A model generated the notes under the pieces. The model ran no database searches, was not told the DNA's origin, and saw only the letters and a list, made by a program, of their open reading frames with translations. A DNA stretch of 32,688 nucleotides from Candidatus Heimdallarchaeota archaeon (lineage in GTDB: Archaea; Asgardarchaeota; Heimdallarchaeia; Hodarchaeales; Hodarchaeaceae): assembly GCA_020348965.1 (NCBI GenBank), contig CP070760.1, forward strand, positions 2,734,445-2,767,132. Direction: 5' to 3'. How positions within the stretch are numbered: the stretch's first letter is position 1; each line of letters begins with the position of its first letter. Made by a program: the position numbers and the translations under genes. Below, piece after piece: positions 16,438 to 25,230 of the stretch.

Positions 16438-17613
16438 ATGACAAGAATTGCAGTTACAGGTGACGATGCAGTAGCACTTGCAGCAAAAGCTGTAAATCCT
16501 GATGTTGTTGCTGCTTATCCTATCACTCCTCAAACGATAATCGTTGAAAGATTTGCTGATTTTGTAGCAGATGGAGAGGTCGATACTGAATTCGTAACAG
16601 TTGAATCAGAGCATAGCGCGATGTCTGCTTGTGTTGGAGCCAGTTCAGCAGGAGCTCGTGTTTTCACAAGCACTGCAAGTGCAGGTCTTATGCTTATGTA
16701 TGAAATAGTCTTTATTGCCGCATCCTCTCGTACCCCCATTGTTATGGCGCTAGCTAATCGAGCGATAAGTGGACCCATAAATATCCATGGTGAAATGACA
16801 GATCAGATGCTCTTACGAGATTCTGGTTGGATAAGTCTTTTCTGTGAAGATAATCAAGAAGCCCACGACCAGACTATCATGGCTTTCAAGATTGGAGAAC
16901 ATCCTGATGTATTGTTACCAGTTGCAGTTGGTCTCGATGGTTTTATACTGTCTCATGCTATTGAAGGAATTATTCCTGTCTCTCGTGATAAAGCACAAAT
17001 GTTTCTTGAAGGTGAAAGAAAAGCAGATCTTAAACTTGATACCACGAAGCCACTCAGCATTGGGTTATTGCATTTACAGGACTATTACATGGAAGCTCGT
17101 GCTCAGATCAAGGATGCTCAAGTAGATGCAAAAAGGATCATTCTAGAAGTATTTGATGAATGGGAAAAACTCACTGGCCGAAAATATAAGCCTATTGAAT
17201 CCTATATGATGGAAGATGCAGAATATGCCTTTATCACAATGGGTTCTTCTGCAGGTAATGCTCGAACTACGGTTGATGAACTCCGTGCAAGAGGAGAAAA
17301 AGTAGGATTAATCAAAATTCGTATATATCGTCCTTTTTGGGGTGAAAAAATAGTAGAGCTTTGCAAAAATCTGAAGGGATTGATATCTATTGAACGTGCA
17401 CATTCATTCGGTGGTCCTGGAGCTATTCTGAGTCAAGACATCAAATCCTGTCTTTATGGTAGTGGCGTCTCTCCATTACTTGCAGAGTATACAATTGGTC
17501 TGGGTGGTCGTGATACCCTTATTGGTGACTACCATAGAATGTATGAAAGAGCGAAAGCGGCGTTTACCGAAGGTAAAAACCTACCTATCTCTTGGATGGG
17601 AGTGAGAGAGTAA
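16438..17613 (+). CDS. porA: 2-oxoacid:ferredoxin oxidoreductase alpha subunit
   Basis: A 391-aa alpha chain, complete. YPITPQT near residue 22 and the E(S/H)SAMSACVGAS stretch belong to the pyrimidine-binding TKF domain; GPINIHGEMTD and the C-terminal YRPFWGEKI/RAHSFGGPGA segment match pyruvate:ferredoxin oxidoreductase alpha chains. The size and motif pattern favour pyruvate over 2-oxoglutarate or indolepyruvate, but substrate is not proven. GGAGG ends ten bases before ATG 16438. It is followed by porB after 13 bp. Confidence 0.95.
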   Translation: MTRIAVTGDDAVALAAKAVNPDVVAAYPITPQTIIVERFADFVADGEVDTEFVTVESEHSAMSACVGASSAGARVFTSTASAGLMLMYEIVFIAASSRTPIVMALANRAISGPINIHGEMTDQMLLRDSGWISLFCEDNQEAHDQTIMAFKIGEHPDVLLPVAVGLDGFILSHAIEGIIPVSRDKAQMFLEGERKADLKLDTTKPLSIGLLHLQDYYMEARAQIKDAQVDAKRIILEVFDEWEKLTGRKYKPIESYMMEDAEYAFITMGSSAGNARTTVDELRARGEKVGLIKIRIYRPFWGEKIVELCKNLKGLISIERAHSFGGPGAILSQDIKSCLYGSGVSPLLAEYTIGLGGRDTLIGDYHRMYERAKAAFTEGKNLPISWMGVRE

Positions 17614-17619
17614 AGGAGG
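17612..17619 (+). promoter_or_regulatory. Strong ribosome binding site for porB
   Basis: AAAGGAGG overlaps the porA stop codon and sits seven bases before the ATG at 17627, the best Shine-Dalgarno match in the window. Confidence 0.75.
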
Positions 17620-17626
17620 CATAATT

Positions 17627-18592
17627 ATGACATTTGAAGTACCAAAATATAGATTGAAAGATTTAGTAGATAAACCTACATACTTCACTGGGGGTCATCG
17701 ACTTTGTGCTGGTTGTGCAGCTGGTTCAATGGCACGTCAAGTGACAATGGCTTTCAATAAACCAACGATGATTTTTAACTCTACTGGATGCCTAGAAGTC
17801 GCATCGACAATTTACCCATTCTCTGCTTGGGAAGTTCCCTGGCTTCATGTTGCCTTCGAAAACTCTGCAGCGGTTGCAAGTGGGGTGGAAGCAGCCATTA
17901 AAGCTATGACAAGGAAGGGCACCTATACAGCAGGAAAAACAGATATTGTTGTGTTCGGTGGAGATGGTGGAACATATGACATTGGTATTCAAGCGATATC
18001 TGGTGCGTTCGAGAGAGGACACGATCTTCTTTACATCTTATATGATAATGGGGCATACATGAACACCGGAATCCAACGATCTGGTGGTACACCATTCAGC
18101 GCCTCTACAACCACTTCTCCTGCTGGTTCAGTAATTCCAGGAAAAAGTCAGTTCAGAAAACCCATAACTGACATTATGATTGCCCATCGTATTCCATTTG
18201 TAGCGACTGCAGCCCCAGCTTACCCAGCAGATCTAGTCGCTAAAGTTCGCGCTGGACTTGATGTAGAAGGCCCCGCCTTTATGCATATTGATGCATCATG
18301 CAATCGAGGACAACGATTTGACCCTGCAAAATCGATTGAATATGTTAAAATGGCTGTGGAGACCTGTTTGCATCCTTTATACACAGTTATTGAAGGTGAA
18401 TACAAACTTAGTCGTCCTAGTGAGCGAATTGCAAAAGATCCATCACGGAAAATCCCATTAGTAGAATTTCTCAAGAAAGAAGGGCGCTGGCGTCACTTAT
18501 TCAGACCAACTGAAAGAACTGATCTTATCGAAAAGTTTCAAGCAGAAGTCGATAAACGTTGGGAAGAGCTACTTGCCAAAACAGGTTTCTAA
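17627..18592 (+). CDS. porB: 2-oxoacid:ferredoxin oxidoreductase beta subunit (TPP-binding)
   Basis: A 321-aa catalytic beta chain. GHRLCAGCAAG near residue 23 supplies two of the conserved Cys that with a third (NSTGCLE) and a later one bind the proximal 4Fe-4S cluster. The TPP/Mg motif GDGGTYDIG... YDNGAYMNTG is complete, and SRGQ-like CNRGQRF follows. The C-terminal domain (KLSRPSERIAKDPSRKIP, VEFLKKEGRW) is typical of the family. It is the last gene of the operon and is followed directly by T tracts. Confidence 0.96.
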   Translation: MTFEVPKYRLKDLVDKPTYFTGGHRLCAGCAAGSMARQVTMAFNKPTMIFNSTGCLEVASTIYPFSAWEVPWLHVAFENSAAVASGVEAAIKAMTRKGTYTAGKTDIVVFGGDGGTYDIGIQAISGAFERGHDLLYILYDNGAYMNTGIQRSGGTPFSASTTTSPAGSVIPGKSQFRKPITDIMIAHRIPFVATAAPAYPADLVAKVRAGLDVEGPAFMHIDASCNRGQRFDPAKSIEYVKMAVETCLHPLYTVIEGEYKLSRPSERIAKDPSRKIPLVEFLKKEGRWRHLFRPTERTDLIEKFQAEVDKRWEELLAKTGF

Positions 18593-18600
18593 TTTCCCTT

Positions 18601-18627
18601 CCTTCTTTTTTTATTCCTTCTTTTTTC
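18601..18627 (+). terminator. Pyrimidine-rich terminator after the por operon
   Basis: Runs of seven T (18606-18612) and six T (18621-18626) in a C/T-rich tract begin nine bases after the porB stop, a typical archaeal multi-T terminator. Confidence 0.7.
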
Positions 18628-18740
18628 ATATTTCGTTGACCTTCTTGTACTCTTTAATTGATGAGCTTAGAGCCTCAAAAATTATTGATAATAAATTACT
18701 TAAAGGATACATTTTCTCTTAATTTCTTGTAATCATAATT

Positions 18741-18747
18741 AGGAGAG
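18741..18747 (+). promoter_or_regulatory. Ribosome binding site of a small gene
   Basis: AGGAGAG lies exactly seven bases before TTG 18754 and supports translation of the 55-codon frame that follows. Confidence 0.55.
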
Positions 18748-18753
18748 TCATAA

Positions 18754-18921
18754 TTGGAATCAGGAATTTCTGTAAAAGATACAGGAAAAGGACTCCAACT
18801 TACTTTAGATGGAGATATGTATCGAAAGATTGCACAAGACTGGGAACAAGGAATACTACGACCCTTCTATACTCATTTGAAAGAATTCATCAAGCAATTA
18901 GAGAGTGACTATGGCACCTAG
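18754..18921 (+). CDS. Small hypothetical protein, 55 aa
   Basis: A TTG-initiated frame with a strong ribosome site and a TAG at 18919-18921. The product is acidic at its start (ESGISVKDTG), then LQLTLDGDMYRKIAQDWEQG and a helical end (RPFYTHLKEFIKQLESDYGT). Codon use resembles the neighbouring genes and there is no membrane segment. It may be one helix-rich domain. I do not recognise it. It stops five bases before the end of the convergent gene on the other strand and is separated from porB by the T-rich terminator, so it probably has its own promoter. Confidence 0.6.
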   Translation: MESGISVKDTGKGLQLTLDGDMYRKIAQDWEQGILRPFYTHLKEFIKQLESDYGT

Positions 18922-18926
18922 ACAAC

Positions 18927-19253
18927 TTACCAATCGTAAGGGGAACTTCCCTCTATTAATTCGCCTGAAAAAAGAGTAAGTAAGTCATAAATCTCGCGAC
19001 AGGCATCTACATGTTCTGAGCTGATTGAATCTGCAGCCTGTAAGACGAAGAGCAGCCTCTCTTCCTCCCAGACAACCCGAATTGATATGTCATTACCCTT
19101 ATATAATATGAAGAAGAAAGGTGACTTTTCAGAGTATTGAAATTTAATTTCATTATCCTGTAATGTTGTTTTCAGATCTTCTTTGAAATCTTTCCAAACT
19201 GAATTATCAGCAAACTTGACAGTAAATTTCTTATGCTCTTGAGTATTATTCAA
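18927..19253 (-). CDS. Hypothetical protein overlapping the hydrolase gene
   Basis: A 108-aa protein of unknown function. TTG 19253 is preferred because it overlaps the hydrolase stop by eight bases, a common coupling arrangement. An in-frame GTG at 19298 would add 15 residues (MRSIDSSQRNGVKSR) with a 53-base overlap and no ribosome site. The sequence alternates short strands and helices (KKFTVKFADNSVW, FFFILYKGNDISIRVVW, RLLFVLQAAD, REIYDLLTLFSG), suggesting a small alpha/beta domain. There are no Cys clusters or membrane helices. Its tie to the hydrolase suggests a joint role, nature unknown. Confidence 0.65.
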   Translation of the reverse strand: MNNTQEHKKFTVKFADNSVWKDFKEDLKTTLQDNEIKFQYSEKSPFFFILYKGNDISIRVVWEEERLLFVLQAADSISSEHVDACREIYDLLTLFSGELIEGSSPYDW

Positions 19254-20589
19254 CCTTGATTTGACTCCATTTCTTTGTGATGAATCGATTGATCTCACTT
19301 GCTACTAGATTTGGTTCCTCAAAAATAAGCATATGACTTCCTGGAAGATCCCTATGAGTAAGAAGATGGGAGGGAATACACTCGATCATCTCCTGCTTTA
19401 AATCCTCTGGAACCAGTTGATCTTGATCGCCCCATAGAACTAATAGGGGCTTTGTTAATGATTGGAGCTTTTTTGTATAATCCTTGGGAATAAAATCTTT
19501 GAAAATTTCATAATATATCAGGTCGGGGATAGAAAAAGCGTGCTGGATAAATGGATCTATAATCGTGCTGTCAGTGTCTCTGGAATATAGAATTTTAGGG
19601 GCAAATTTTCGAACTTGCCCTTTAAAAGAACCCCAAATCTGGACTGGAGGTAAAAATTTTATGCCCTTCCTGAAATTATTGGGAGCACGGTGTGCACCGG
19701 ACACTAGAATTAGTTTTGCAATGTTTGAATATTTAGGATTCAAAAATTCCTCCAAGATAATTGCTGAGAAAAGAGAATGTGCTCCAATGATTATTTCTTT
19801 ATCAGAACCAAGATAGTTTAGGAAAATCTTTAGATCCTGAACATAATCCTTCAGAGTAAATTCATTGTCTTGGTCGAAAGGTTCAACAAATCCTCTAAGT
19901 CCTAATATATATAATTGGTAGTTTCCTAACAATGAAGAAATTAATGGGTAGAAATCTTCAATTCGTCCCCCAATAGGAGAAAGCAATAATAAGATAGTCG
20001 GATGGGAGTAAGATGTATGAAAAAATTTGAATTTTCGACCATTAAGTTCGATTTCGCTAGTTTCATATGGAAATTTCGGTTCAAGGGGAGAAAGTAAAGT
20101 CTTGGTAGGTCCACTTGTTAATGAACGGAGTCGGGAAGTGAGACCCCCGAAGAGCTGTTGAAATTGCTCAATTGGTGTCATAAGTAATTGAGCAAAAGTT
20201 TCTATTACATCTTCTTCTGATTTTTCAGCAATTTCTGCCTGTAACTTCTGAACTTCTTTTTGGAATGTTAGAATCTCATCCTTTACACTATTTATGTCTG
20301 CAAGACTAAATGAGAAGAGAGGAAGCATTTGATTTGGGGGTTCCCCCATCTCTAGTTGAAGATATTGTTGTTTTTTCATTTTTTGACGCTTTTCAATAAT
20401 AATAACATTTTGTAGATGTTTTAGAGGATAATTTACAATGATTAAAGGTGATTTTTCGGCGGTTTGAACTGCAAATTCAATTCTTTCTTTCACACGATTA
20501 AGACGTAAAACTCCATGACGTTTGTCACGAAGGCGTGAATCACCTTCGTGATATGAAGCAAGCCATTCTGCTCTTATCTCTTCAGACAT
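19246..20589 (-). CDS. Alpha/beta hydrolase with extra N-terminal domain
   Basis: A 447-aa protein from ATG 20589. Residues 1-110 are strand-rich (HGVLRLNRVKERIEFAV, PLIIVNYPL, VIIIEKR) and end in a helix SVKDEILTFQKEV, an outline that resembles a PH/GRAM-like domain (inference). A coiled linker follows, then an alpha/beta hydrolase fold from about residue 180: LLLLSPIGG as oxyanion strand, the nucleophile elbow GAHSLFSA (usual GxSxG altered, Ser kept), the acid in WGDQDQLVP and the catalytic His in GSHMLIFEEP. The triad therefore appears complete. Substrate (ester, lipid or other) cannot be told. No signal peptide or membrane helix, so it is cytosolic or peripheral. The following gene overlaps it by eight bases. 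Confidence 0.8.
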   Translation of the reverse strand: MSEEIRAEWLASYHEGDSRLRDKRHGVLRLNRVKERIEFAVQTAEKSPLIIVNYPLKHLQNVIIIEKRQKMKKQQYLQLEMGEPPNQMLPLFSFSLADINSVKDEILTFQKEVQKLQAEIAEKSEEDVIETFAQLLMTPIEQFQQLFGGLTSRLRSLTSGPTKTLLSPLEPKFPYETSEIELNGRKFKFFHTSYSHPTILLLLSPIGGRIEDFYPLISSLLGNYQLYILGLRGFVEPFDQDNEFTLKDYVQDLKIFLNYLGSDKEIIIGAHSLFSAIILEEFLNPKYSNIAKLILVSGAHRAPNNFRKGIKFLPPVQIWGSFKGQVRKFAPKILYSRDTDSTIIDPFIQHAFSIPDLIYYEIFKDFIPKDYTKKLQSLTKPLLVLWGDQDQLVPEDLKQEMIECIPSHLLTHRDLPGSHMLIFEEPNLVASEINRFITKKWSQIKVE

Positions 20590-20663
20590 ATTCTCTGGCT
20601 TCCATAAATTAAGCTCGTAACAAGATAGGCATAATACAAAGAAATACTAAATCATTTCTAACC

Positions 20664-20855
20664 TTATTTTTCAGTAAGTTTTTTTGTAGTCTTGTGGATC
20701 CGATCTTTAACCATCTCAGTCACCCCACTCTTTTCCAGCTCTTCTTTAATAGATTCTTTTGCGATATCAGCTGCAGCTCCACCCACAGCCCTAGTTGTGA
20801 CATTTAATGCTTCTTTTGATGCTCCCTTTATCACTTTCTTGGTGATTTTCTTCAT
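20664..20855 (-). CDS. Short Lys/Ala-rich helical protein
   Basis: From ATG 20855 the product is 63 aa, MKKITKKVIKGASKEALNVT then an Ala/Gly-rich stretch (GGAAADIAKESIKEELEK) and a basic tail. Upstream starts in the same frame (ATG 20900, TTG 20951) extend it to as many as 95 residues with NYAMIFLGNGSKFFRVKV, which looks less like the rest, so the short form is preferred; no start has a clear ribosome site. It is amphipathic and might bind membrane or DNA, but this is only inferred from composition. It lies upstream of the hydrolase on the same strand. Confidence 0.5.
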   Translation of the reverse strand: MKKITKKVIKGASKEALNVTTRAVGGAAADIAKESIKEELEKSGVTEMVKDRIHKTTKKLTEK

Positions 20856-20988
20856 GACCTTAACCCGAAAGAACTTTGAACCATTTCCTAAAAAAATCAT
20901 TGCATAGTTTTCTTTACAGAGATTGATAAAAAAATGAGTGAGCTGATTCAAGCTATCACTCTATGCCTCTAACTAGAGTTGAAGATCC

Positions 20989-23637
20989 ATGAAACCGTGG
21001 TATGAAATAGTTACTCCTTATTCAGTGATCCAACTTGGTCATTTGGAGGAGAGTCTTTTTATTGCTGATCTTGGTGATATAATTCAAGAATCTGCACCTT
21101 CTGAATACTTAGATCCCCATAAATTTTTTCAACAAACTTACCTTACAAGAGGGATAACTTCCCTTCTAAATTCAGTTCGATCAAAGCTCTGTAATCAAGA
21201 AGGTAGTGGGATAATTAAACTTCAAACTCCATTTGGAGGAGGAAAAACACATACACTAATCGCTATCTATCATTATGCCACGAGTGGATCGGAGGTAGGT
21301 AAATATCTTTCAATAGATCCATTATTTCTTAAGACAAAGGTCGTTTCAATTGTTGGAACTCAATTAAATCCTTTAGAAGGTCGTAAAGAAAATAATATAA
21401 TTGTTCATACCTTATGGGGTGAAATTGCCTATCAAATTGGTGGATTAGTAGGCTATAAAGAATTTGAAGCGAATGATATTAATCGAATTAGTCCAGGAAA
21501 AGAAAAATTACAACGTTTTCTCGCAAAATATGAACCTGTTCTTTTCCTTCTTGATGAAATGGTAGAGTATGTTACAAAAGCTCGAGGAGTACCAGTGAAT
21601 GAATCCAATCTTGGAACTCAAACCCTCTCATTTTTTCACGAATTAACAGAGGCTATTAGCTCCCTAACTAGAAGCCTACTAGTAATCACTCTTCCCGTAC
21701 ATAAATATGAGGATTTTTCTGAGGGTGGTTCTGATACACTTCAACGAATGAATCACATTTTAGGACGTGTGGAAACAATCGAAACACCTATTGATAGGCA
21801 AGAATTGTATCGACTGGTCACTAAAAGATTAATAGAGACGGTAATCCTCCAAGATCGTGATGAAGTAGTTTTTAATTATATGAAGGTTTATCAAAAACGA
21901 AGAAATGAACTTCCAGACAAAGTTCAGGAACCAGTCTTCATCAGAAGAATGAAAGATGCATACCCTTTCCATCCTGAGCTTATTGATTTGCTTTATGATA
22001 ACTGGTCGCCATTTCCTTCATTTCAAGGTATAAGAGCTATTTTACGAATTTTAGCCCACACTCTTTCTGATTTATGGTCGAAAAAAGGTGATATTGACCT
22101 AATTCTCCCTGCAGATATAAATCTTCAACAGGTCTCTCTAAGAAAAGACTTCCTACAGCACCTCAATCCTCAAATTGAACTAATTTTTAATACTGATGTG
22201 AGTGAGAAAAACTCAAATGTCAGTCTCCTAGATAAGAAGCATCTAAACTGGAATAGACTGGCCTCACACCTTTCTCAAACGATTTTCCTCTCCACTTTCA
22301 CATATAATGAGATTTCGAAAGGGATAACAAATGCGGAACTAAAATTGAGACTAATTAGACTTAATTTTCCTCCTTCATTAATTTCAGAGGTTCTCCTTCA
22401 GGTCCAAAAATCTCTTTATTTTTTACACCTTGAAGATGGACGTTATTATTTCAGTCTTGTACCGAATCTAAATCGCAAAATCGAAGACCTCAAGAAGCTC
22501 CATCAAGTTGAATTTGACATAAAAATGCAAGAAGAAATCAAGAAGCATGTAGGGGAGGAAATTAGTTCAATAATTTGGCCCACTTCTTCAAATGAAATTC
22601 CTGATGACCGACAACTTAAAATCGTGATCGTACGTCCATCTACATCTGAAAAAGTTTTATTAAATTGGCTAGATCAGAAGGGAGATACGTTTCGCCAGAA
22701 CAAGAATACAATAATTTACGCTTTAGCAAAAGAATCTTTTTTAAGTGATTTAGAAGACCTTATTTTAACAAAACTCGCATTAATAGAATTGGTTAATGCA
22801 AAGAAACATCAAAATTTTTTCTCAGAGGTTAAACAAAGGTTGGAAAAAACTTCGGCTTCCTTGACATATTGTTTACGGAAAACATATTCAATTCTCTTTT
22901 GTGGGGATCGTTTCATTACACTTGGACTACCCCAGCTTGAATATGAATCCCTAACTAAGTGGTATCACCGTGAATTGATGGCTCGAGATATGATCGTATC
23001 TAAACTTCATTACCGCAAGTTGGTTGAGTTATTCATTTCTTCCCCCTCAATCTCCACGAAACAGGTTCTTGAACAATTTTATATTAATCCTAACTTTTTC
23101 AAGATTGAATCTTCCGCAGTAATTCGGCAAGCTATTTGCAGGGGAGTCGAAGAAGGAGCTTTTGGATTTGCTAATCTAAGTAATAATGAGATAAACATAG
23201 CATCATTCTTTATCTCCGCTAAATTAGCACAGACACAAATTTCTTTCACATCAGGAGAAGTTCTTATTGATAAAAATATTGCCGAAATTATAGCGAAAAG
23301 AATTGCAGAAAATCCAGAAATTAAGAAGGTTGTGATTCCAGACAAGATTGGAAAATCTATTACCTCTGATTTATTATTTGAAACACCTTCAAAATTAAAA
23401 CCTCAAGAATTTAGCTCCTTAGTTTTAAATATTCAAGATCTTAATTCTAAGTCTCTACCTGCATTATATCGAGGGGTCCTCAAACCTCTTGAAAAGAGAA
23501 ATGCTGAAATTTTCTTAGAATTAAGAATGGAAATTAAGTGTGAACAAAAGATCTCTGAAATATTAATAGAAACAGGTTTAAGTGAAACAATCACTCAACT
23601 TGGGGCTCGAATCACACAAATAAAGAAAGCAAATTGA
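20989..23637 (+). CDS. DUF499-family AAA-type ATPase
   Basis: An 882-aa protein whose N-terminus matches the DUF499 (COG1483) pattern: MKPWYEIVTPYSVI, SLFIADLGDI, an FFQQTYLTRGI-type segment, then Walker A TPFGGGKTH (K86, T87) and Walker B VLFLLDE (D189/E190) followed by MVEYV. A sensor region ITLPVHKYEDFSEGGSD and a conserved HPELIDLLY-type segment come next, and a large C-terminal half has several helical domains, ending near TSGEVLIDKN. Members are often next to DUF1156-type DNA methyltransferases in defence or DNA-modification loci; no methyltransferase, nuclease or helicase gene is in this window. Likely role: ATP-driven remodelling of a DNA-associated complex (inference). It is preceded by a 37-bp gap from the divergent short gene and starts at ATG 20989. 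Confidence 0.85.
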   Translation: MKPWYEIVTPYSVIQLGHLEESLFIADLGDIIQESAPSEYLDPHKFFQQTYLTRGITSLLNSVRSKLCNQEGSGIIKLQTPFGGGKTHTLIAIYHYATSGSEVGKYLSIDPLFLKTKVVSIVGTQLNPLEGRKENNIIVHTLWGEIAYQIGGLVGYKEFEANDINRISPGKEKLQRFLAKYEPVLFLLDEMVEYVTKARGVPVNESNLGTQTLSFFHELTEAISSLTRSLLVITLPVHKYEDFSEGGSDTLQRMNHILGRVETIETPIDRQELYRLVTKRLIETVILQDRDEVVFNYMKVYQKRRNELPDKVQEPVFIRRMKDAYPFHPELIDLLYDNWSPFPSFQGIRAILRILAHTLSDLWSKKGDIDLILPADINLQQVSLRKDFLQHLNPQIELIFNTDVSEKNSNVSLLDKKHLNWNRLASHLSQTIFLSTFTYNEISKGITNAELKLRLIRLNFPPSLISEVLLQVQKSLYFLHLEDGRYYFSLVPNLNRKIEDLKKLHQVEFDIKMQEEIKKHVGEEISSIIWPTSSNEIPDDRQLKIVIVRPSTSEKVLLNWLDQKGDTFRQNKNTIIYALAKESFLSDLEDLILTKLALIELVNAKKHQNFFSEVKQRLEKTSASLTYCLRKTYSILFCGDRFITLGLPQLEYESLTKWYHRELMARDMIVSKLHYRKLVELFISSPSISTKQVLEQFYINPNFFKIESSAVIRQAICRGVEEGAFGFANLSNNEINIASFFISAKLAQTQISFTSGEVLIDKNIAEIIAKRIAENPEIKKVVIPDKIGKSITSDLLFETPSKLKPQEFSSLVLNIQDLNSKSLPALYRGVLKPLEKRNAEIFLELRMEIKCEQKISEILIETGLSETITQLGARITQIKKAN

Positions 23638-23853
23638 GTAATAAAGAATAAGTATAAAATTAGGAGATAAAATAATAAAAAAAATCTTAGCGATTAACAT
23701 GCCAAGACTATAATGCTGTATCACTCTTTATGTTTTAACGAAAAACCTTCTAAACAAGATTAATGGAAGGATAATCACGATTGATTAAATTAGAAAGATA
23801 TAAAAAGATAATTTGTGGTGATTTAGAAGATACCTAACCTTGAGGGAAAATTA

Positions 23854-25164
23854 ATGTATAGTGGTGAAAATATTCAACTTAAGAAAATTTCATTGATCTT
23901 ACTAAAAATAGCAGCACTTACGTTCCTTGCTGGCGCTTTCTTACCTTGGTATGTTATCAAAGCAGAAGATTTTGGTGGATTCAGTGATGCTTCAAGTATC
24001 TTTGGAATTATTTTCTCTACGAGAACTACGGGTGATTTTCTTTCTTATCTTCTGATGATCGATTTTGTCCTAATTCTACTAGCGATTTTTACTCTTCGTC
24101 TCGCTTGGACATCATGGGCAGTAAGTAAAGATCTGGAACAAAATTGGACATTCGGGGATTCCCTGAGATTACTGGTTCAATTAATTGTGTATGTCATTAT
24201 CGTGTTATTCTTAGGAACAGAACAATTTTATGCACATTATTCTTTTTATTTTGCGGCTATTACCAGTCCATCTGGCAGCACAGGAACTATCCTTTTTGAT
24301 CTTGTTGAATTTCCTAGAGCTACACTCGGTTTGGGTCTGATTATTGCTTTTTTAGGTGTAATTCTCGCAGGTGTTGGATCAGTATTAACATTGGGGTCAA
24401 GAGACTTTTCAAGACCGTTTGTTAATTGGACTGCTCCAACAGTAGGGACGATTTTTTACATTGTAGGATTCTTTGGGTCAATATTTATTTGGATACCGTG
24501 GTATGTACTTGGGGCGAATCCCTCTGGTATACGAGCCCTTTCTGGGTTCGGTTTTTCTTTGGGGCTACTCGCGGGAACGGGTGGAGGAATGGCCGTCATT
24601 GCGTCTTCAGCAGTCTTAACGTTCCTAGCTATTGCGGTTTTAATTTGCACTGCGAAGCTTCAAAATAAAGGAAAAAAAATCCTTGATGGTAACCGAACAC
24701 AGTTCATTACATTTGATTCTCCTTGGGTTTTGTTTATTTGTCCTGCTGTACTCTTTATTACAGGATTAATCATATTTTTATTTGGAGGAATGCTAGAAAT
24801 ATCCGTAAGTCGTACTGTTAGCGGAAATAATTTCAGTGATTCTTTTCCATTCTCCGATCTTAATTATTTAATAACACTTATTCCCATTTTTTTGATCATT
24901 CTTGGGATTATTGGATTTGTTCCATCAGTTCTCACGAGAATAAAGCCAACACCTAGCAGAGCACAGCGAACGGTTTTCACTCCTGCTCCAACTACAAGAT
25001 TTGCTAGAACTCCTACCACAAAAACAAGAACTCCCCCCATATCAAGGGCAGCACCACCAATTAGACCTGCCACAAGTAGTCAGATCTATTGCCCAAAATG
25101 TGGTAGTCCAAACGATCGTGCCTATAGTTTTTGTGAAAGTTGTGGAAACCAACTCCCACGATAA
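23854..25164 (+). CDS. Multi-pass membrane protein with C-terminal zinc ribbon
   Basis: A 436-aa protein with about eight hydrophobic helices (near residues 12-30, 62-82, 107-126, 155-178, 195-217, 233-263, 291-312 and 337-358). A Thr/Pro/Arg-rich disordered linker follows (RTPTTKTRTPP), and at the end a treble-clef-like zinc ribbon CPKCG...CESCGNQL (four Cys in two CxxC pairs). WYV/LPWYV motifs recur before loops. This resembles a class of archaeal membrane proteins with cytosolic zinc-ribbon tails; no transporter or enzyme motif is seen. ATG 23854 follows GAGGG by about seven bases. The 216-bp gap before it is AT-rich, with TATA-like AGATATAAAAAG near 23800. Confidence 0.75.
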   Translation: MYSGENIQLKKISLILLKIAALTFLAGAFLPWYVIKAEDFGGFSDASSIFGIIFSTRTTGDFLSYLLMIDFVLILLAIFTLRLAWTSWAVSKDLEQNWTFGDSLRLLVQLIVYVIIVLFLGTEQFYAHYSFYFAAITSPSGSTGTILFDLVEFPRATLGLGLIIAFLGVILAGVGSVLTLGSRDFSRPFVNWTAPTVGTIFYIVGFFGSIFIWIPWYVLGANPSGIRALSGFGFSLGLLAGTGGGMAVIASSAVLTFLAIAVLICTAKLQNKGKKILDGNRTQFITFDSPWVLFICPAVLFITGLIIFLFGGMLEISVSRTVSGNNFSDSFPFSDLNYLITLIPIFLIILGIIGFVPSVLTRIKPTPSRAQRTVFTPAPTTRFARTPTTKTRTPPISRAAPPIRPATSSQIYCPKCGSPNDRAYSFCESCGNQLPR

Positions 25165-25210
25165 ATCGTCGAGGAATAAGTCATATATCAATAAACGAAG
25201 TATGACTTCC

Positions 25211-25226
25211 TTCGTTCTTCTTTTTT
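25211..25226 (+). terminator. T6 terminator after the membrane protein gene
   Basis: A C/T tract ending in six T (25221-25226) follows the 25164 stop and lies just before the convergent uvrC end, a good plus-strand terminator. Confidence 0.6.
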
Positions 25227-25230
25227 ATAT

